The position numbers were made by a program, and so were the translations under genes. The notes under the pieces are model-generated. The model searched no databases, was not told the DNA's origin, and was given only the letters and a program-made list of their open reading frames with translations. Shown piece after piece: positions 1-9,110 of a stretch of 64,000 nt of DNA (its first letter is position 1; every line of letters begins with the position of its first letter). The DNA lies in assembly GCA_028710895.1 (NCBI GenBank), contig JAQTTH010000005.1, forward strand, positions 62,001-126,000. Direction: 5' to 3'. Source of the stretch: Paludibacter sp. (lineage in GTDB: Bacteria; Bacteroidota; Bacteroidia; Bacteroidales; Paludibacteraceae).

Positions 1-30
1 TGGAATGTAATGGGCTTGAAAGAATGCGTA

Positions 31-105
31 TACCGCAAGCACATGGATAATCAACTCGATATGTTTATATTTTTCTGCACAACTACAGGGAGGTGGGGAA
101 AATGA
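31..105 (+). repeat. Diverged direct repeat, copy A
   Basis: About 75 bp beginning ACCGCAAGCACATGGATAA, running through TTTTTCTGCACAACTA and ending near GGGAGGTGGGGAAAA. Copy B lies about 519 bp to the right with scattered substitutions. Neither copy lies in a convincing gene. Confidence 0.7.
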
Positions 106-549
106 GGAAATGCACGAAGTGCTAAACCAACATACAAGCTGCTGAAAGGAGCTTGACATCTGTCCCCATATTTTGAAAACCTATTATGGTTTTCATTGCT
201 ACAAGAAACACATCTTCAATGAAAACTATAAGTGGTTTTCGGGGCTTTACTTTCGGGTTGGCGTAGCCTGAACAACGCACCGATAAGGTGTAATTACTTT
301 CCGCTCTGCCTTCAGGCGATTAATGGGGCAAACTCGCAGCAGAAATGAAAAATATACCATTGGAAATGCACGGGAAAAGGGCTTGGGAAAAACGGAATGA
401 ATGGAGCTTGCGAAATGGAAATGAGGATTTTCCGAAACTGCGGGGTGCTGAAGTGTATGATTGGAATGAAAGCGCAATGCAGTATCAGGGGTCAGCGTGA
501 GGAACAAACGCAGCTCCTGGAACGGAATGGAGCGAAAATGGAAATCATA

Positions 550-622
550 TACTGCAAGCACATGGATAAACAAACAACGACATGTTTTTAATTTTCTGCA
601 CAACTAATGGGTGGCGGGGAAA
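550..622 (+). repeat. Diverged direct repeat, copy B
   Basis: Begins TACTGCAAGCACATGGATAA, contains AATTTTCTGCACAACTAA and ends GGTGGCGGGGAAAT. It aligns to copy A over its whole length. The role is unknown. Confidence 0.7.
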
Positions 623-673
623 TCTTGAGACTCTTCGGGCAGCGCAGCGGGGCAAAGCGTTGATATTTGTGCG

Positions 674-768
674 GCTATTATACATAATGGGGTTATAGGC
701 TTTTATATTGGGTTTATCCCCAGCTGAAAGCTGAAAAAGACTATTAACTACATGTTATGTATAATAGC
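674..768. repeat. Perfect 14-bp inverted repeat, 67-bp spacer
   Basis: GCTATTATACATAA at 674-687 is exactly inverted at 755-768. The spacer is too long for a simple terminator hairpin. The arrangement would suit paired protein-binding or recombination sites. No recombinase gene is visible nearby. Confidence 0.6.
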
Positions 769-999
769 TTTGAGTTGTTCTTTTCTGGCGCATTTCAGGC
801 ACGGTGGTGGCGGTTGGAGTGCCTGATTTTTTCTTGCCTGTGGGTGGATTGAAACAGTGGTTTTGAAAAAACAACACTGTGAAAGAAAGGTTGATTGCAA
901 AAAGTGTGACAGAAAAAAAACAACAGCAGGGTGGATTGCGCGGAGGCAGGCAAAAAGACTGTGCAAACCCAGAGGTACGAGGGGTGAGGATTTTTGCCT

Positions 1000-1046
1000 G
1001 CCGGGGACTTTGCCCCGGCGGAACTGCCTGTAATGAACTTACAGGC
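1000..1046. other. Two tandem GC-rich hairpins
   Basis: Stem GCCGGGG/CCCCGGC (1000-1006 with 1013-1019, 6-nt loop) is followed seven bases later by GCCTGTA/TACAGGC (1026-1032 with 1040-1046, 7-nt loop). They lie about 80 bp downstream of the zinc-knuckle nuclease gene and could end its transcript. They have no clear U-tract, and closely spaced hairpins are also typical of transfer origins in mobile elements. Confidence 0.5.
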
Positions 1047-1124
1047 GAAGCCTGACCGTTGAGAAGCAGTTTTATTCTTAATTCATAGTATCTAAAAGTA
1101 TTATTTGGAATATAGTGCCGAAAA

Positions 1125-1571
1125 CTATCGATAATTTCTTTTTAAATTCTCATTCAAAATTCCAACTATGTAATCTGCTGTTTCTTGAATACGCCCATGT
1201 ATCAATACATTGGGAATTCTAACAGTATAAAATCCTTTCTTGAATGAATGATAAGTTCGCTTTAAATCAGCCATAGCTTGCTCGTAACTGTAGTTGTGAT
1301 GACCTCCATCCACTTCAATATTTATTTTCGCCTCTGAAATCGCAAGGTCAATGTGTTTAAAACCATCAAATTTCTCAAGTTCAGCAGGAACACCTCTTTG
1401 TTTTAATTCGAAATACAAGGATATTGCTTCAAATGTGGATTGTTCTGACATTTGATTTATCCAATCCTGATGGTACATACACAACGGTATTCCCAATTGC
1501 TGAACTGAAAAATTAAAAACTCCTTGTGTTATTGGTTGGTTACATTCCAAACAAAAATAATTTTTATCCAT
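1125..1571 (-). CDS. Zinc-knuckle VSR/DUF559-like endonuclease
   Basis: A 148-residue protein with two visible parts. Residues 7-34 hold C7-x2-C10 and C31-x2-H34, a likely small zinc-binding knuckle. Residues 73-120 read HIDLAI...INIEVDGGHH, with D75, E86, D88 and the GGHH turn. This is the pattern of DUF559 and very-short-patch-repair-like members of the PD-(D/E)XK nuclease superfamily. The expected activity is cutting or nicking DNA; the substrate is unknown. It begins 13 nt after the stop of the STAND NTPase gene and is presumably co-transcribed as the last gene of a three-gene module. The start is an ATG. Homing or repair nucleases share this fold, so the defence role is inferred from context. 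Confidence 0.65.
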   Translation of the reverse strand: MDKNYFCLECNQPITQGVFNFSVQQLGIPLCMYHQDWINQMSEQSTFEAISLYFELKQRGVPAELEKFDGFKHIDLAISEAKINIEVDGGHHNYSYEQAMADLKRTYHSFKKGFYTVRIPNVLIHGRIQETADYIVGILNENLKRNYR

Positions 1572-1584
1572 ACATATGAATTTA

Positions 1585-4500
1585 CTATTTCTGACTTTTC
1601 TCTATTATTTTATCTGCAAGGAAATAATACATTACGGCAATATTACTTGTAAGTTTTTCAAGTCTTGGAATCCAAGTTTTCAATTCTTTTTCTCCTAACA
1701 ACGAACCAAAATCACTTTTCTTAAATGCATTTTCATTCGGATAGAAAAAAGGATGACTATCTAATGAGAATTGAAAAAAATCATTTCTTTCATTGTCATC
1801 CTTAAAATCTATCTCACCATTATCGCACATTGAGAGATAAAATGCAAAAAGATTGAGTCCATTAGTTAGATTTTCTTGAAGCAAACCACTAATTTTACTT
1901 GTGTAATCGTTCCATACTTTTTCACTATAATCTTCAACTTTTTTGTTTTTGAAATATCTTAGTTGGTAAAAATGATTAGCTAGTTGATTTAGCATTGAGA
2001 CACTCCCTAAAAGTTTATCCAAATCCTTAAACTCAATTAATGTATTATTCCAGGAATCAATTTTAAATCTTTCGATAACATCATTTGGAATATCCTTCGG
2101 TAAAAAATTAAATGGTTCTAATTCATCAAACTTCCTTTCTCTAAGATTATACGTTTTAAACTCAAACCATTTCTGATTGATTACTTTACCTTTTATCCGA
2201 AAAATAATATTGAATGTTGGATAGTTCGTACTTAATATTAAATATCTTATTGATGTGTAATCAGGTTGCTCAATTTGTTCATATAATTTATTATAAATCA
2301 ATCCTAATAGTTCGAAAGTTTTAATTGCTGAGGTATGATCCACTGTGATAATGCATCGTTTTTCTTCTTTGCTAAATGAGACGCTTATTTGACACTCTTG
2401 TTCTTTGGCTAATACTTTTAATCCTTTTACTACACTATCTTCAAGACTTTCATTGGTGTCATTGATTTTATTAAAAGCCAGTTTGAGCACATTTCCACTT
2501 ATAAATCTATCAGAATAAATAAACTGTCGATACAGAAAACAAAGAATTGATATCTTTTCAATCTCTTCCAGCTCTATCTTCCGCAGCTTGTATGGGTCTA
2601 CAAATTTTTCAAAATGAGCACGAAACAAGTGCTGAAACTCAAGTATGAGTTCGTAAGCTCTGAATAGATTTCCAAGAGAAACTCTACCAGGGTTATGTAT
2701 CTCTGAAACATCTTCTTTAGACAATATTTTTGCCTTAAGATAAATATATTCAGCACCCTGAGTTAAATAGTTTTCTATAGAAGAATCACAATTATTATAA
2801 AACTGGCTAAAGATATTATACTTTTGTATAGCGAGCATTTGATTGATATTTGATTCTCCCGAATTATTGTTTACAGTTTGTGGTGTCTTTATTGATTTGA
2901 TACCACCTTCACCAAATTCTGAAACAACTGATTGTGGAAATTTGGGTTTCACTTTAACTCTTATCGCATTTCTATATTTTGAATTGTAGTCATTGTAATA
3001 TTCTGCTAATGGATTAAAACTTTGATGTTTGTGATATAAACCAAATGCATAAGTCATTTTCGATAAAACGTCAACAAAAAGAAGTCGTCTTTGAACTACT
3101 TCTTTTACATACTCTTGCCACGAGTTTGGTCTTTTTGTATAATCAAATAAATTAATAAAAGTTGAATTGATTTCTACAAGTTGTGGTAACGGAAGATTAT
3201 TTCTCGATATTTTTTTGATTGAAGAATCATAATCATCAGAGATTAATGAAATTTGATGTCCAACACCTTTTGTTTCGTACGTTTCTTCATCAGGAAATGC
3301 GATTCTCAATAACTCAACTATTTTTACTGATTTGGCATTAAAAATATCGGTTTCTTGTGTTTCTATCTTTTCATCTATGACATCAAATAGATAATCACAT
3401 TTAATTGAATGTTTGTCTCTTGAAATAGCAATGATATTGTAAGTCTCAGACAATTTTTGAAGGAAAAACTTTTCAACCTCTTCAACATATTTGCCAGACT
3501 CGATACTGTATTTCTTTAAACCATATAAAACATGTGCAATTACATCAAGAGGCTGATTCCTTAATGTCCTTTCAAATTCAAACTGTTGAAATTTTACAAT
3601 AACACCATTGACATTGAAATAATCAAGCCAAAATAAAAATAAACCAAAAGCATTCCAATCATTTTTATTATCCGGGATAATGTCAATTGATTTTAGGCCT
3701 TTTAGCCAAGATATACAATAATTAAAAATTTCTTTTTTATCTGTGATCCTATCATTTACATTTTTTGCATATTGCTTTTGTTCTTCAGAAAATATGCCTG
3801 AATTGACCATTATTCCACCCTCATCAAGAATATTTACTAAGTCCGGATTTACGACAATCATCCACCCATTATTGTATTCTTCGTAAACTTGATTCAATGT
3901 ATTGATATTTCTGTTTAAGTAATCAGCAATACCTTTCCATTGTAGCGCCTTTAGTATCTGAAGATATACTTCCCATTTCTGAGGTTCAAATAATTTTAGC
4001 TTTTCGATTAAAATATTTGGACTTAGTTTGCTTTGAATAAATCCATTTCTAAGAAAGTTTAAAATTGTATTATCGCTGATAAATGGTAATGCATTTAATA
4101 CATAATCTAATTCAATATTAATCTCATTATCGAATAATAAATCTCTAATTATTTTTGAACGAACAGGATGGAGTCCTGAAATAGATGTTCTATCTCCAGA
4201 TATTCTAATCAAATATTCATTTTGGAGTAAATCAAGTAACAGGGTAATTTCTTTTTGAGGCTTAAGGAACTGATTGATTTCTTTAAGCTTTATTTTAGAC
4301 CCAAAGCAATCAGCTAAAACAACGTATCGTAATAAGTTTATTTTATCACCACTAATAATATCCGAATCTTTTCTAATCTTATTTATTTGTGATTTGAGTT
4401 TTTCGGATAAGGTCTCACTATGAGTTATCAAATAGACAAACTCTAACAAAGGACCTTTACCACCAAAGTGTGCCCAAGCGTCTTCAAAATCAACAAATCT

Positions 4501-5724
4501 GAGATCTAAACTATGATCATTTAGTGACTCGTAAATTCGTTCAGCTTCTTCTTTTTCAAATAAAAGTTCAATCTCAGTAAAACTGAATTTATCTTTAATT
4601 TCAATGCTATTCCAATCTTCCTCTCGTATTGTGATCAAAAAATTGAAATGCTTATTTGTGGATAATTCTATCAATATATTGATCCAATCTTTGTTTCCTG
4701 GCTCAATGTCGATATAAATTGTAATTGGGAAACGAATTCCTTTTGAAATCCCTTCTAAAGCCTCTATCACTTCGTATACCTTATTGATATTCTCCGGTAA
4801 TTGCTTTAACTCATAGACAGTTGATAGAGAATGATAGTCATGTAAATATCTATAGGCTAAAGTACTTTTCCCCTGACCGGAAGCCCCATGAATAAAAACA
4901 ATATTTGATTCGTGAAATTTATTTTGAATAGTATCTAATTTATCAATTCTTTTTACATCAACATCAGCCAAAATATGTTTATAATTAGCGGATATACCAT
5001 TGTAAAAACCAACTTGTAACTGCTCAATATTTTCTGTGTCAATTTTTGTATCTAATTGCCTTATTAAAGAGTTATATGTTTTGTTGAAACTAATTCTTTC
5101 TTTTTGGAACTTGCAAATTTCATCAAATTGCTTTTTGAAAGTAATTGGTGTTATAATTTCTTGTTTTTCTGAAGCGTAATAAATTGCATGTAACAATAAA
5201 TTAAATGTTTTTTCTACATCAATTAAAGTACCCCATTTCTGAATATTGGCAATTACATTGTTCTTAATTATATTTTCATCAGCAATTTCATATTCAAAAT
5301 TTCTTTGAAGTATCTCTATCTCATGATTCTTAAGTTGTAGACCCTTTAGTTTACTGATTAGTTTTTGAGAGTATTCTGTTGAACTGAGTTCTTTAATTTC
5401 ATTACTAACATTACCGAATGATACTAATTTTATTATAGGTGTTTTATTTTCATTGTATGCCTTTAATGCCCGTCTAATAAAAGTATTTTCTTTCTTTGAT
5501 AAAATTTTACTCAGCGCCATAGTGTCTGAGTAGTCTTTTACCTGAATAATTTCAATAACTTCTCCCTCCTCATTATAGACATCTAAGTCTTCATATTGCC
5601 CTTCTGAATGAAATTCTCTTTCATGAACTTTATATGATAATATTCTATTTAAGGCATATAGAAACTGAACTCTATACCCTTTTAGAGCGCTTATGGCTCC
5701 AATATTATTTGATTTGTGGATCAC
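1585..5724 (-). CDS. Nuclease-STAND NTPase, candidate anti-phage protein
   Basis: A 1379-residue protein. Residues 1-100 resemble the dsDNA nuclease domain (DUF4297/Cap4-like, PD-(D/E)XK type) seen at the front of defence NTPases: a GYRVQFLYAL helix, acidic E45/D46/D48, then IEIIQVKDY with Q61-x-K63. A P-loop NTPase follows: Walker A GASGQGKST at 280-288, a Walker B-like strand ending IYIDIE near 336-341, and LITIREEDWN at 363-372, the arginine motif of STAND ATPases. The remaining ~900 residues are unrecognised, presumably helical, and probably the target-sensing part as in Avs proteins. The start is GTG and its first bases overlap the stop of the upstream gene (GTGA), implying translational coupling. 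It is not clearly one of the named Avs families. The domain reading is direct; the immune function is inferred. Confidence 0.7.
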   Translation of the reverse strand: MIHKSNNIGAISALKGYRVQFLYALNRILSYKVHEREFHSEGQYEDLDVYNEEGEVIEIIQVKDYSDTMALSKILSKKENTFIRRALKAYNENKTPIIKLVSFGNVSNEIKELSSTEYSQKLISKLKGLQLKNHEIEILQRNFEYEIADENIIKNNVIANIQKWGTLIDVEKTFNLLLHAIYYASEKQEIITPITFKKQFDEICKFQKERISFNKTYNSLIRQLDTKIDTENIEQLQVGFYNGISANYKHILADVDVKRIDKLDTIQNKFHESNIVFIHGASGQGKSTLAYRYLHDYHSLSTVYELKQLPENINKVYEVIEALEGISKGIRFPITIYIDIEPGNKDWINILIELSTNKHFNFLITIREEDWNSIEIKDKFSFTEIELLFEKEEAERIYESLNDHSLDLRFVDFEDAWAHFGGKGPLLEFVYLITHSETLSEKLKSQINKIRKDSDIISGDKINLLRYVVLADCFGSKIKLKEINQFLKPQKEITLLLDLLQNEYLIRISGDRTSISGLHPVRSKIIRDLLFDNEINIELDYVLNALPFISDNTILNFLRNGFIQSKLSPNILIEKLKLFEPQKWEVYLQILKALQWKGIADYLNRNINTLNQVYEEYNNGWMIVVNPDLVNILDEGGIMVNSGIFSEEQKQYAKNVNDRITDKKEIFNYCISWLKGLKSIDIIPDNKNDWNAFGLFLFWLDYFNVNGVIVKFQQFEFERTLRNQPLDVIAHVLYGLKKYSIESGKYVEEVEKFFLQKLSETYNIIAISRDKHSIKCDYLFDVIDEKIETQETDIFNAKSVKIVELLRIAFPDEETYETKGVGHQISLISDDYDSSIKKISRNNLPLPQLVEINSTFINLFDYTKRPNSWQEYVKEVVQRRLLFVDVLSKMTYAFGLYHKHQSFNPLAEYYNDYNSKYRNAIRVKVKPKFPQSVVSEFGEGGIKSIKTPQTVNNNSGESNINQMLAIQKYNIFSQFYNNCDSSIENYLTQGAEYIYLKAKILSKEDVSEIHNPGRVSLGNLFRAYELILEFQHLFRAHFEKFVDPYKLRKIELEEIEKISILCFLYRQFIYSDRFISGNVLKLAFNKINDTNESLEDSVVKGLKVLAKEQECQISVSFSKEEKRCIITVDHTSAIKTFELLGLIYNKLYEQIEQPDYTSIRYLILSTNYPTFNIIFRIKGKVINQKWFEFKTYNLRERKFDELEPFNFLPKDIPNDVIERFKIDSWNNTLIEFKDLDKLLGSVSMLNQLANHFYQLRYFKNKKVEDYSEKVWNDYTSKISGLLQENLTNGLNLFAFYLSMCDNGEIDFKDDNERNDFFQFSLDSHPFFYPNENAFKKSDFGSLLGEKELKTWIPRLEKLTSNIAVMYYFLADKIIEKSQK

Positions 5725-6680
5725 TTTGAAATTTTAATAGTTAGGTTAGATTCTTGTTCTTTTAATTCATCAATAACATCATTTAGAAACTTCGGATATG
5801 ATTCTGCAAGTTTGTAGAGTGATTCCCAATTATTGTTGTAGAGTGCTTCATACTTATAATGGGCGTGTAAGTATAATGGATTTAGTTGTGATATTTCAAT
5901 TGTAAGGAAGCTTTGATTAATCTTTTGTTCCAATACTTTATAAAAGATCTGATCAAAAATATAAATATCATGAATTAAGTCCATTAACATCATTGGATAT
6001 GCAGATGTGATTTTGCCCCAATAACTTTCTGAAAATTCAAAATTCAAATCCGTCATTATATAATTTGAGAATGAAGCATTGAATGAAGAATGTATAGATT
6101 CCGACAAAAAGGATTTTTGTTTTTTTCTTCTATCAATTAAGAATTGTATATAGTCGGGAGTAATAGATAGTTTCTCAAATAGTTTCTTGTACTCGTTTGG
6201 TAATTTATCTTTTGAAAAGTGCTTCCAATAAAAATCGTTATTGTCATATAGTTCGTTTGTACTCGAAAAAGATTCATTCAATTTATCATTGATAATACAT
6301 GCAAAAAAGACATCAATTGTTTCTATAAAAGGCCTTTGTAGATTCTTTATACAATCGGGTAAGCCTGAATAAATCATTTTCCGTATTCCAATCAGTAAAG
6401 TAATCAATTTAGAAGACAATATAAGAAATGATAATCCAGACTTATTTTCCTGGTGAGTTGATTTACAGACCTCATGTATTTGAATAATCAGATTTAATCC
6501 ATCATCAAATAAAACCAGATAGCTTTCTAACTCTTTATCCAGAATTTTTTTATTCTTTTTAGATTGACTTTCAAGTTTGTTATCGAGCTCAACCGAACCT
6601 TTTAACCCAAAATTTCTTTTAAATGCTTTATCGAGTTTTTTAGACTGTTGCTTTATGTGCTTTATATTATCATCTTTCAT
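5721..6680 (-). CDS. Helical protein, DUF5677-like, first gene of STAND module
   Basis: A 319-residue, Lys- and Leu-rich protein without a signal peptide. Residues about 85-150 carry a repeated helical pattern around a GL...LQRPFIETIDVFF segment, resembling DUF5677-type proteins. This is a resemblance from memory, not a firm assignment. The N-terminus is charged and probably coiled. Its stop overlaps the GTG start of the nuclease-STAND gene by four bases, so the two are almost certainly made together. It may be a partner, regulator or sensor of that NTPase. Its ATG lies about 48 bp from the end of an IS982 element that has separated it from its former upstream DNA. Confidence 0.55.
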   Translation of the reverse strand: MKDDNIKHIKQQSKKLDKAFKRNFGLKGSVELDNKLESQSKKNKKILDKELESYLVLFDDGLNLIIQIHEVCKSTHQENKSGLSFLILSSKLITLLIGIRKMIYSGLPDCIKNLQRPFIETIDVFFACIINDKLNESFSSTNELYDNNDFYWKHFSKDKLPNEYKKLFEKLSITPDYIQFLIDRRKKQKSFLSESIHSSFNASFSNYIMTDLNFEFSESYWGKITSAYPMMLMDLIHDIYIFDQIFYKVLEQKINQSFLTIEISQLNPLYLHAHYKYEALYNNNWESLYKLAESYPKFLNDVIDELKEQESNLTIKISK

Positions 6681-6722
6681 CAGCTTATATTTTAAGCATT
6701 ACAGTTAATTTGGGGCTTTCGT

Positions 6723-6728
6723 TTATTA
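6723..6728. repeat. IS982 target-site duplication, left copy
   Basis: TTATTA abuts the left terminal inverted repeat and matches 7710-7715 exactly. Confidence 0.8.
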
Positions 6729-7709
6729 ACCCGTAGTGCATTTATACTACAAGTGATTTTGAATTGTTTATATTTCTATTTAATAATTTGTTTATCATTT
6801 GAATAACCGTAACAGCGGTGATTTTTGATAGTATTCTTGTTTTATAACCGTCAAAAGACTTAGCGTAGTTTCGACGAATCATAAATTGATCACATAGTTG
6901 AGAAAAGAGCGTTTCAATTCGTTTTCTGGTTTTTCTGAAAAGATAAGGTTGTTTCTGATAATTGTGTTGATTAACTCTCATTGGTACTTCTAACCTTATT
7001 CGGTTTGAAGTAAATAAATCGAGTTGGTAATCAGCACTTAAATACCCTTTATCACCAATCAAAACACAAGAAGACATGTTGGTTTTTATGCTTTTCAAAA
7101 AATGAATATCATGTACAGATGCTTGAGTGAGTTCAAAATTGGTAAAAACGCCATTAGAACTGCATACAGCATGTAATTTGTAACCATAAAAATGCAACTT
7201 TTGACTAGCACAATACCCTTTGGAAGGACTTGTCAAAAAGTCTTCTTTGCAAATAGTAGTTCTTGATGAACGACTTAGCTTGCAAATTTCCAAAGGCATG
7301 CTGTCAACGATAAAATAGTTTTCAGCACCTGTCAACTTTTCCGCTAACGCTTTGCGGATTCGCTCTTTTACAAAAAATAATCTTCGTCTTCGACGATTAT
7401 AAACACTGCGTTCAATTTTTGAACTTAATGAACTTGGAATAGTTCTAAATAATTGATATTCAGAATCAATACTTAGTGATTCTGCTGTTATGTCTAAAGC
7501 GATTAATTCAATATCGCTTAAACGTGGACGACGAATTTGATTCAAAAAGTTACTTTTTGTCTCAAATTGCTTTAATATATCGAGAATTTTCTCGTACTTT
7601 GTTAGGAAGTTGTTCATGATATTTATATGATTGGTAGTCAGATAAATATACGGATTTTATCCGACATGAACAACTTTTTTTATGCTATCTCTCTAAATGC
7701 ACTACGGGT
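6729..7709 (-). mobile_element. IS982-family insertion sequence, intact
   Basis: A 981-bp element bounded by perfect inverted ends: ACCCGTAGTGCATTTA at 6729-6744 and its inverse at 7694-7709. It encodes one complete transposase. TTATTA is found directly outside both ends (6723-6728 and 7710-7715), a 6-bp target duplication, so this is a true and probably recent insertion. Removing the element joins the 3' side of hipA to the start of the STAND module. Both the transposase and the module are on the minus strand, so read-through from the element into the module is possible. Confidence 0.92.
6742..7617 (-). CDS. IS982-family transposase
   Basis: A 291-residue DDE transposase of usual IS982 length with no frameshift or early stop. 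The catalytic triad is visible: D105 in IVDSMP, D189 in LIGDKGYLS and E235 in RKRIETLFSQL. An arginine run (NRRRRR, near residues 74-79) and the conserved YGYKLHA block lie between. It cuts and reinserts the element that carries it, acting at the inverted ends listed above. Its stop codon lies only a few bases inside the left end, as is common for compact insertion sequences. It appears functional. Confidence 0.93.
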   Translation of the reverse strand: MNNFLTKYEKILDILKQFETKSNFLNQIRRPRLSDIELIALDITAESLSIDSEYQLFRTIPSSLSSKIERSVYNRRRRRLFFVKERIRKALAEKLTGAENYFIVDSMPLEICKLSRSSRTTICKEDFLTSPSKGYCASQKLHFYGYKLHAVCSSNGVFTNFELTQASVHDIHFLKSIKTNMSSCVLIGDKGYLSADYQLDLFTSNRIRLEVPMRVNQHNYQKQPYLFRKTRKRIETLFSQLCDQFMIRRNYAKSFDGYKTRILSKITAVTVIQMINKLLNRNINNSKSLVV

Positions 7710-7715
7710 TTATTA
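7710..7715. repeat. IS982 target-site duplication, right copy
   Basis: TTATTA abuts the right terminal inverted repeat and matches 6723-6728 exactly. Confidence 0.8.
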
Positions 7716-7782
7716 CATTTAGCTTTCATGAAAAGGGAAAAAGATTATCCATAAGTTCGAGGACAAACAGATTTGTTACAAA

Positions 7783-9084
7783 TTATAAGATTATTAGTGT
7801 TTTGTCAATCCTATCTCTGAGTTCAGGAAAAACATTCACTTCGTCTGCAAATTTCTTCCATTGGCTCACATTCTCATTTATTTCATTTATAATGCTTACC
7901 GCTTTTTTTGTTTTGATTGTATTTTCAACAGATAGAAGATCTTCCTTTGTAATGTCTTTTCGCTTGCCATTCATACTTAAAGCGTGTTGGCTTATCCATC
8001 TGTTATCGGGACTGTAAGCATAACAAATATCATAAGCTGGTGATAACTCCCATTTACCCTCTTTTTTCAATCTAAATGAAAAGTTTTTGGTGTGATCATC
8101 GCAATTCTGTGCTATAACATTGAATACCATCCGCCTAAACATTTGTTCTGTATCCTGATAATCCAATTTTAGCTCTCGCATCGTTTGAAATAGCTGCTCA
8201 TAGCTAAAACTATTTACCTGATTGAAATCGAAATGTTTCAATCCGCAAAATGTTTGAATGTGGTGTTTTATTTCTCCACCTTCTCTATCAAAGCGCTTAG
8301 TCATAAAATGAGCTCTTCCGTTTTCTTCCAATAGTCTGGATTGCATCATATCAATACCACAAGCCTTGGCCATGTTATAATATGCCATTTCTACCCGTCC
8401 ATAACCTTTGCTTGCTCCAAGCTGCACATCACTTACACCATCTAATTTAATTAGCCAATGTTCAAATCCATTTGGAGCTTTTGTTTGACCTGATTTGACT
8501 TCGCCAGTTTTCTCATTGTATGCAATTACAGCTTTTGGTCTTGCTCCACCTGCAGAAGTTCCAATCTTTAAAATATCCATAACTGCCTTTTCTTCATCTC
8601 TTTGAAGATTAGTGGTGAAAGCTTCTCTTTTAGATAACATTTTCTGTGCAATATCTACGAGACTGTTTATTTCAATTGAAAATGTTCTTTTGTTTTCTTT
8701 TATTGTTGTCGGTTCAAACTCTAAAGCCCCCATACCTCTGGTTCCTATAAAGCAAAGCATTTCAACCGGATTCATGCTATCCTGTGGTTTACCATTTTGA
8801 GCTAACCACATATTGATAAGTTGATTACCGTATTTATCAGGAAGCATGTCAGACAACAAGCCTGGTAACCCTTTGAATGTATCAAATTCGGCATTTTTGT
8901 CTCGTCTTAGTTCTGGAAATGATATTACTTTCCTAGCTGAGGCAATTGGCATTTTCAATGGTGCCAAATCCCAGTTTAGTTTTTTGAAATTGGGGTCATA
9001 TTCAAAACTGGCTATACCAGTTCTTTCATCCCATGCGACCGCACCAACTAATTTTCCCCAGATTTTTACTTCTGCTACATCCAT
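7783..9084 (-). CDS. hipA: HipA-type serine/threonine kinase toxin
   Basis: A 433-residue, full-length HipA-like kinase. Residues 1-125 hold the HipA N-terminal region with the G-LPGLLSDMLPD segment. Residues 175-185 (GTSAGGARPK) form the phosphate-binding loop. The catalytic stretch NCDDHTKNFSF (327-337) and metal-binding D352 in SPAYDI are intact, so it should be active. HipA kinases phosphorylate aminoacyl-tRNA synthetases (GltX in E. coli) and cause growth arrest unless bound by HipB. The gene starts 26 bp after the end of its hipB-like partner. Its 3' end lies close to the IS982 insertion but is not damaged by it. Confidence 0.9.
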   Translation of the reverse strand: MDVAEVKIWGKLVGAVAWDERTGIASFEYDPNFKKLNWDLAPLKMPIASARKVISFPELRRDKNAEFDTFKGLPGLLSDMLPDKYGNQLINMWLAQNGKPQDSMNPVEMLCFIGTRGMGALEFEPTTIKENKRTFSIEINSLVDIAQKMLSKREAFTTNLQRDEEKAVMDILKIGTSAGGARPKAVIAYNEKTGEVKSGQTKAPNGFEHWLIKLDGVSDVQLGASKGYGRVEMAYYNMAKACGIDMMQSRLLEENGRAHFMTKRFDREGGEIKHHIQTFCGLKHFDFNQVNSFSYEQLFQTMRELKLDYQDTEQMFRRMVFNVIAQNCDDHTKNFSFRLKKEGKWELSPAYDICYAYSPDNRWISQHALSMNGKRKDITKEDLLSVENTIKTKKAVSIINEINENVSQWKKFADEVNVFPELRDRIDKTLIIL

Positions 9085-9110
9085 ATTTGATTATTTATTT
9101 CAGTTTGAGA

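Larger units (their letters stand above)
1..1124. other. Gene-free, GC-richer end of an accessory element
   Basis: No reading frame here looks like a real protein: the open frames are short, rich in His, Phe and Ser, and match nothing I know. Base composition is visibly richer in G than the AT-rich genes to the right. The stretch carries a diverged direct repeat, a 14-bp inverted repeat and two tandem hairpins, described separately. With the rteC-like gene and primase further right, this looks like the non-coding flank of mobilisation genes in an integrative element. The mobilisation genes themselves are not in the window, so this is inference. Confidence 0.45.

Noticed and set aside
247-966. 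Short open frames on both strands in the left end
   Set aside because: Composition is unlike neighbouring proteins, no domain or ribosome-binding pattern is seen, and they overlap repeats and inverted repeats.
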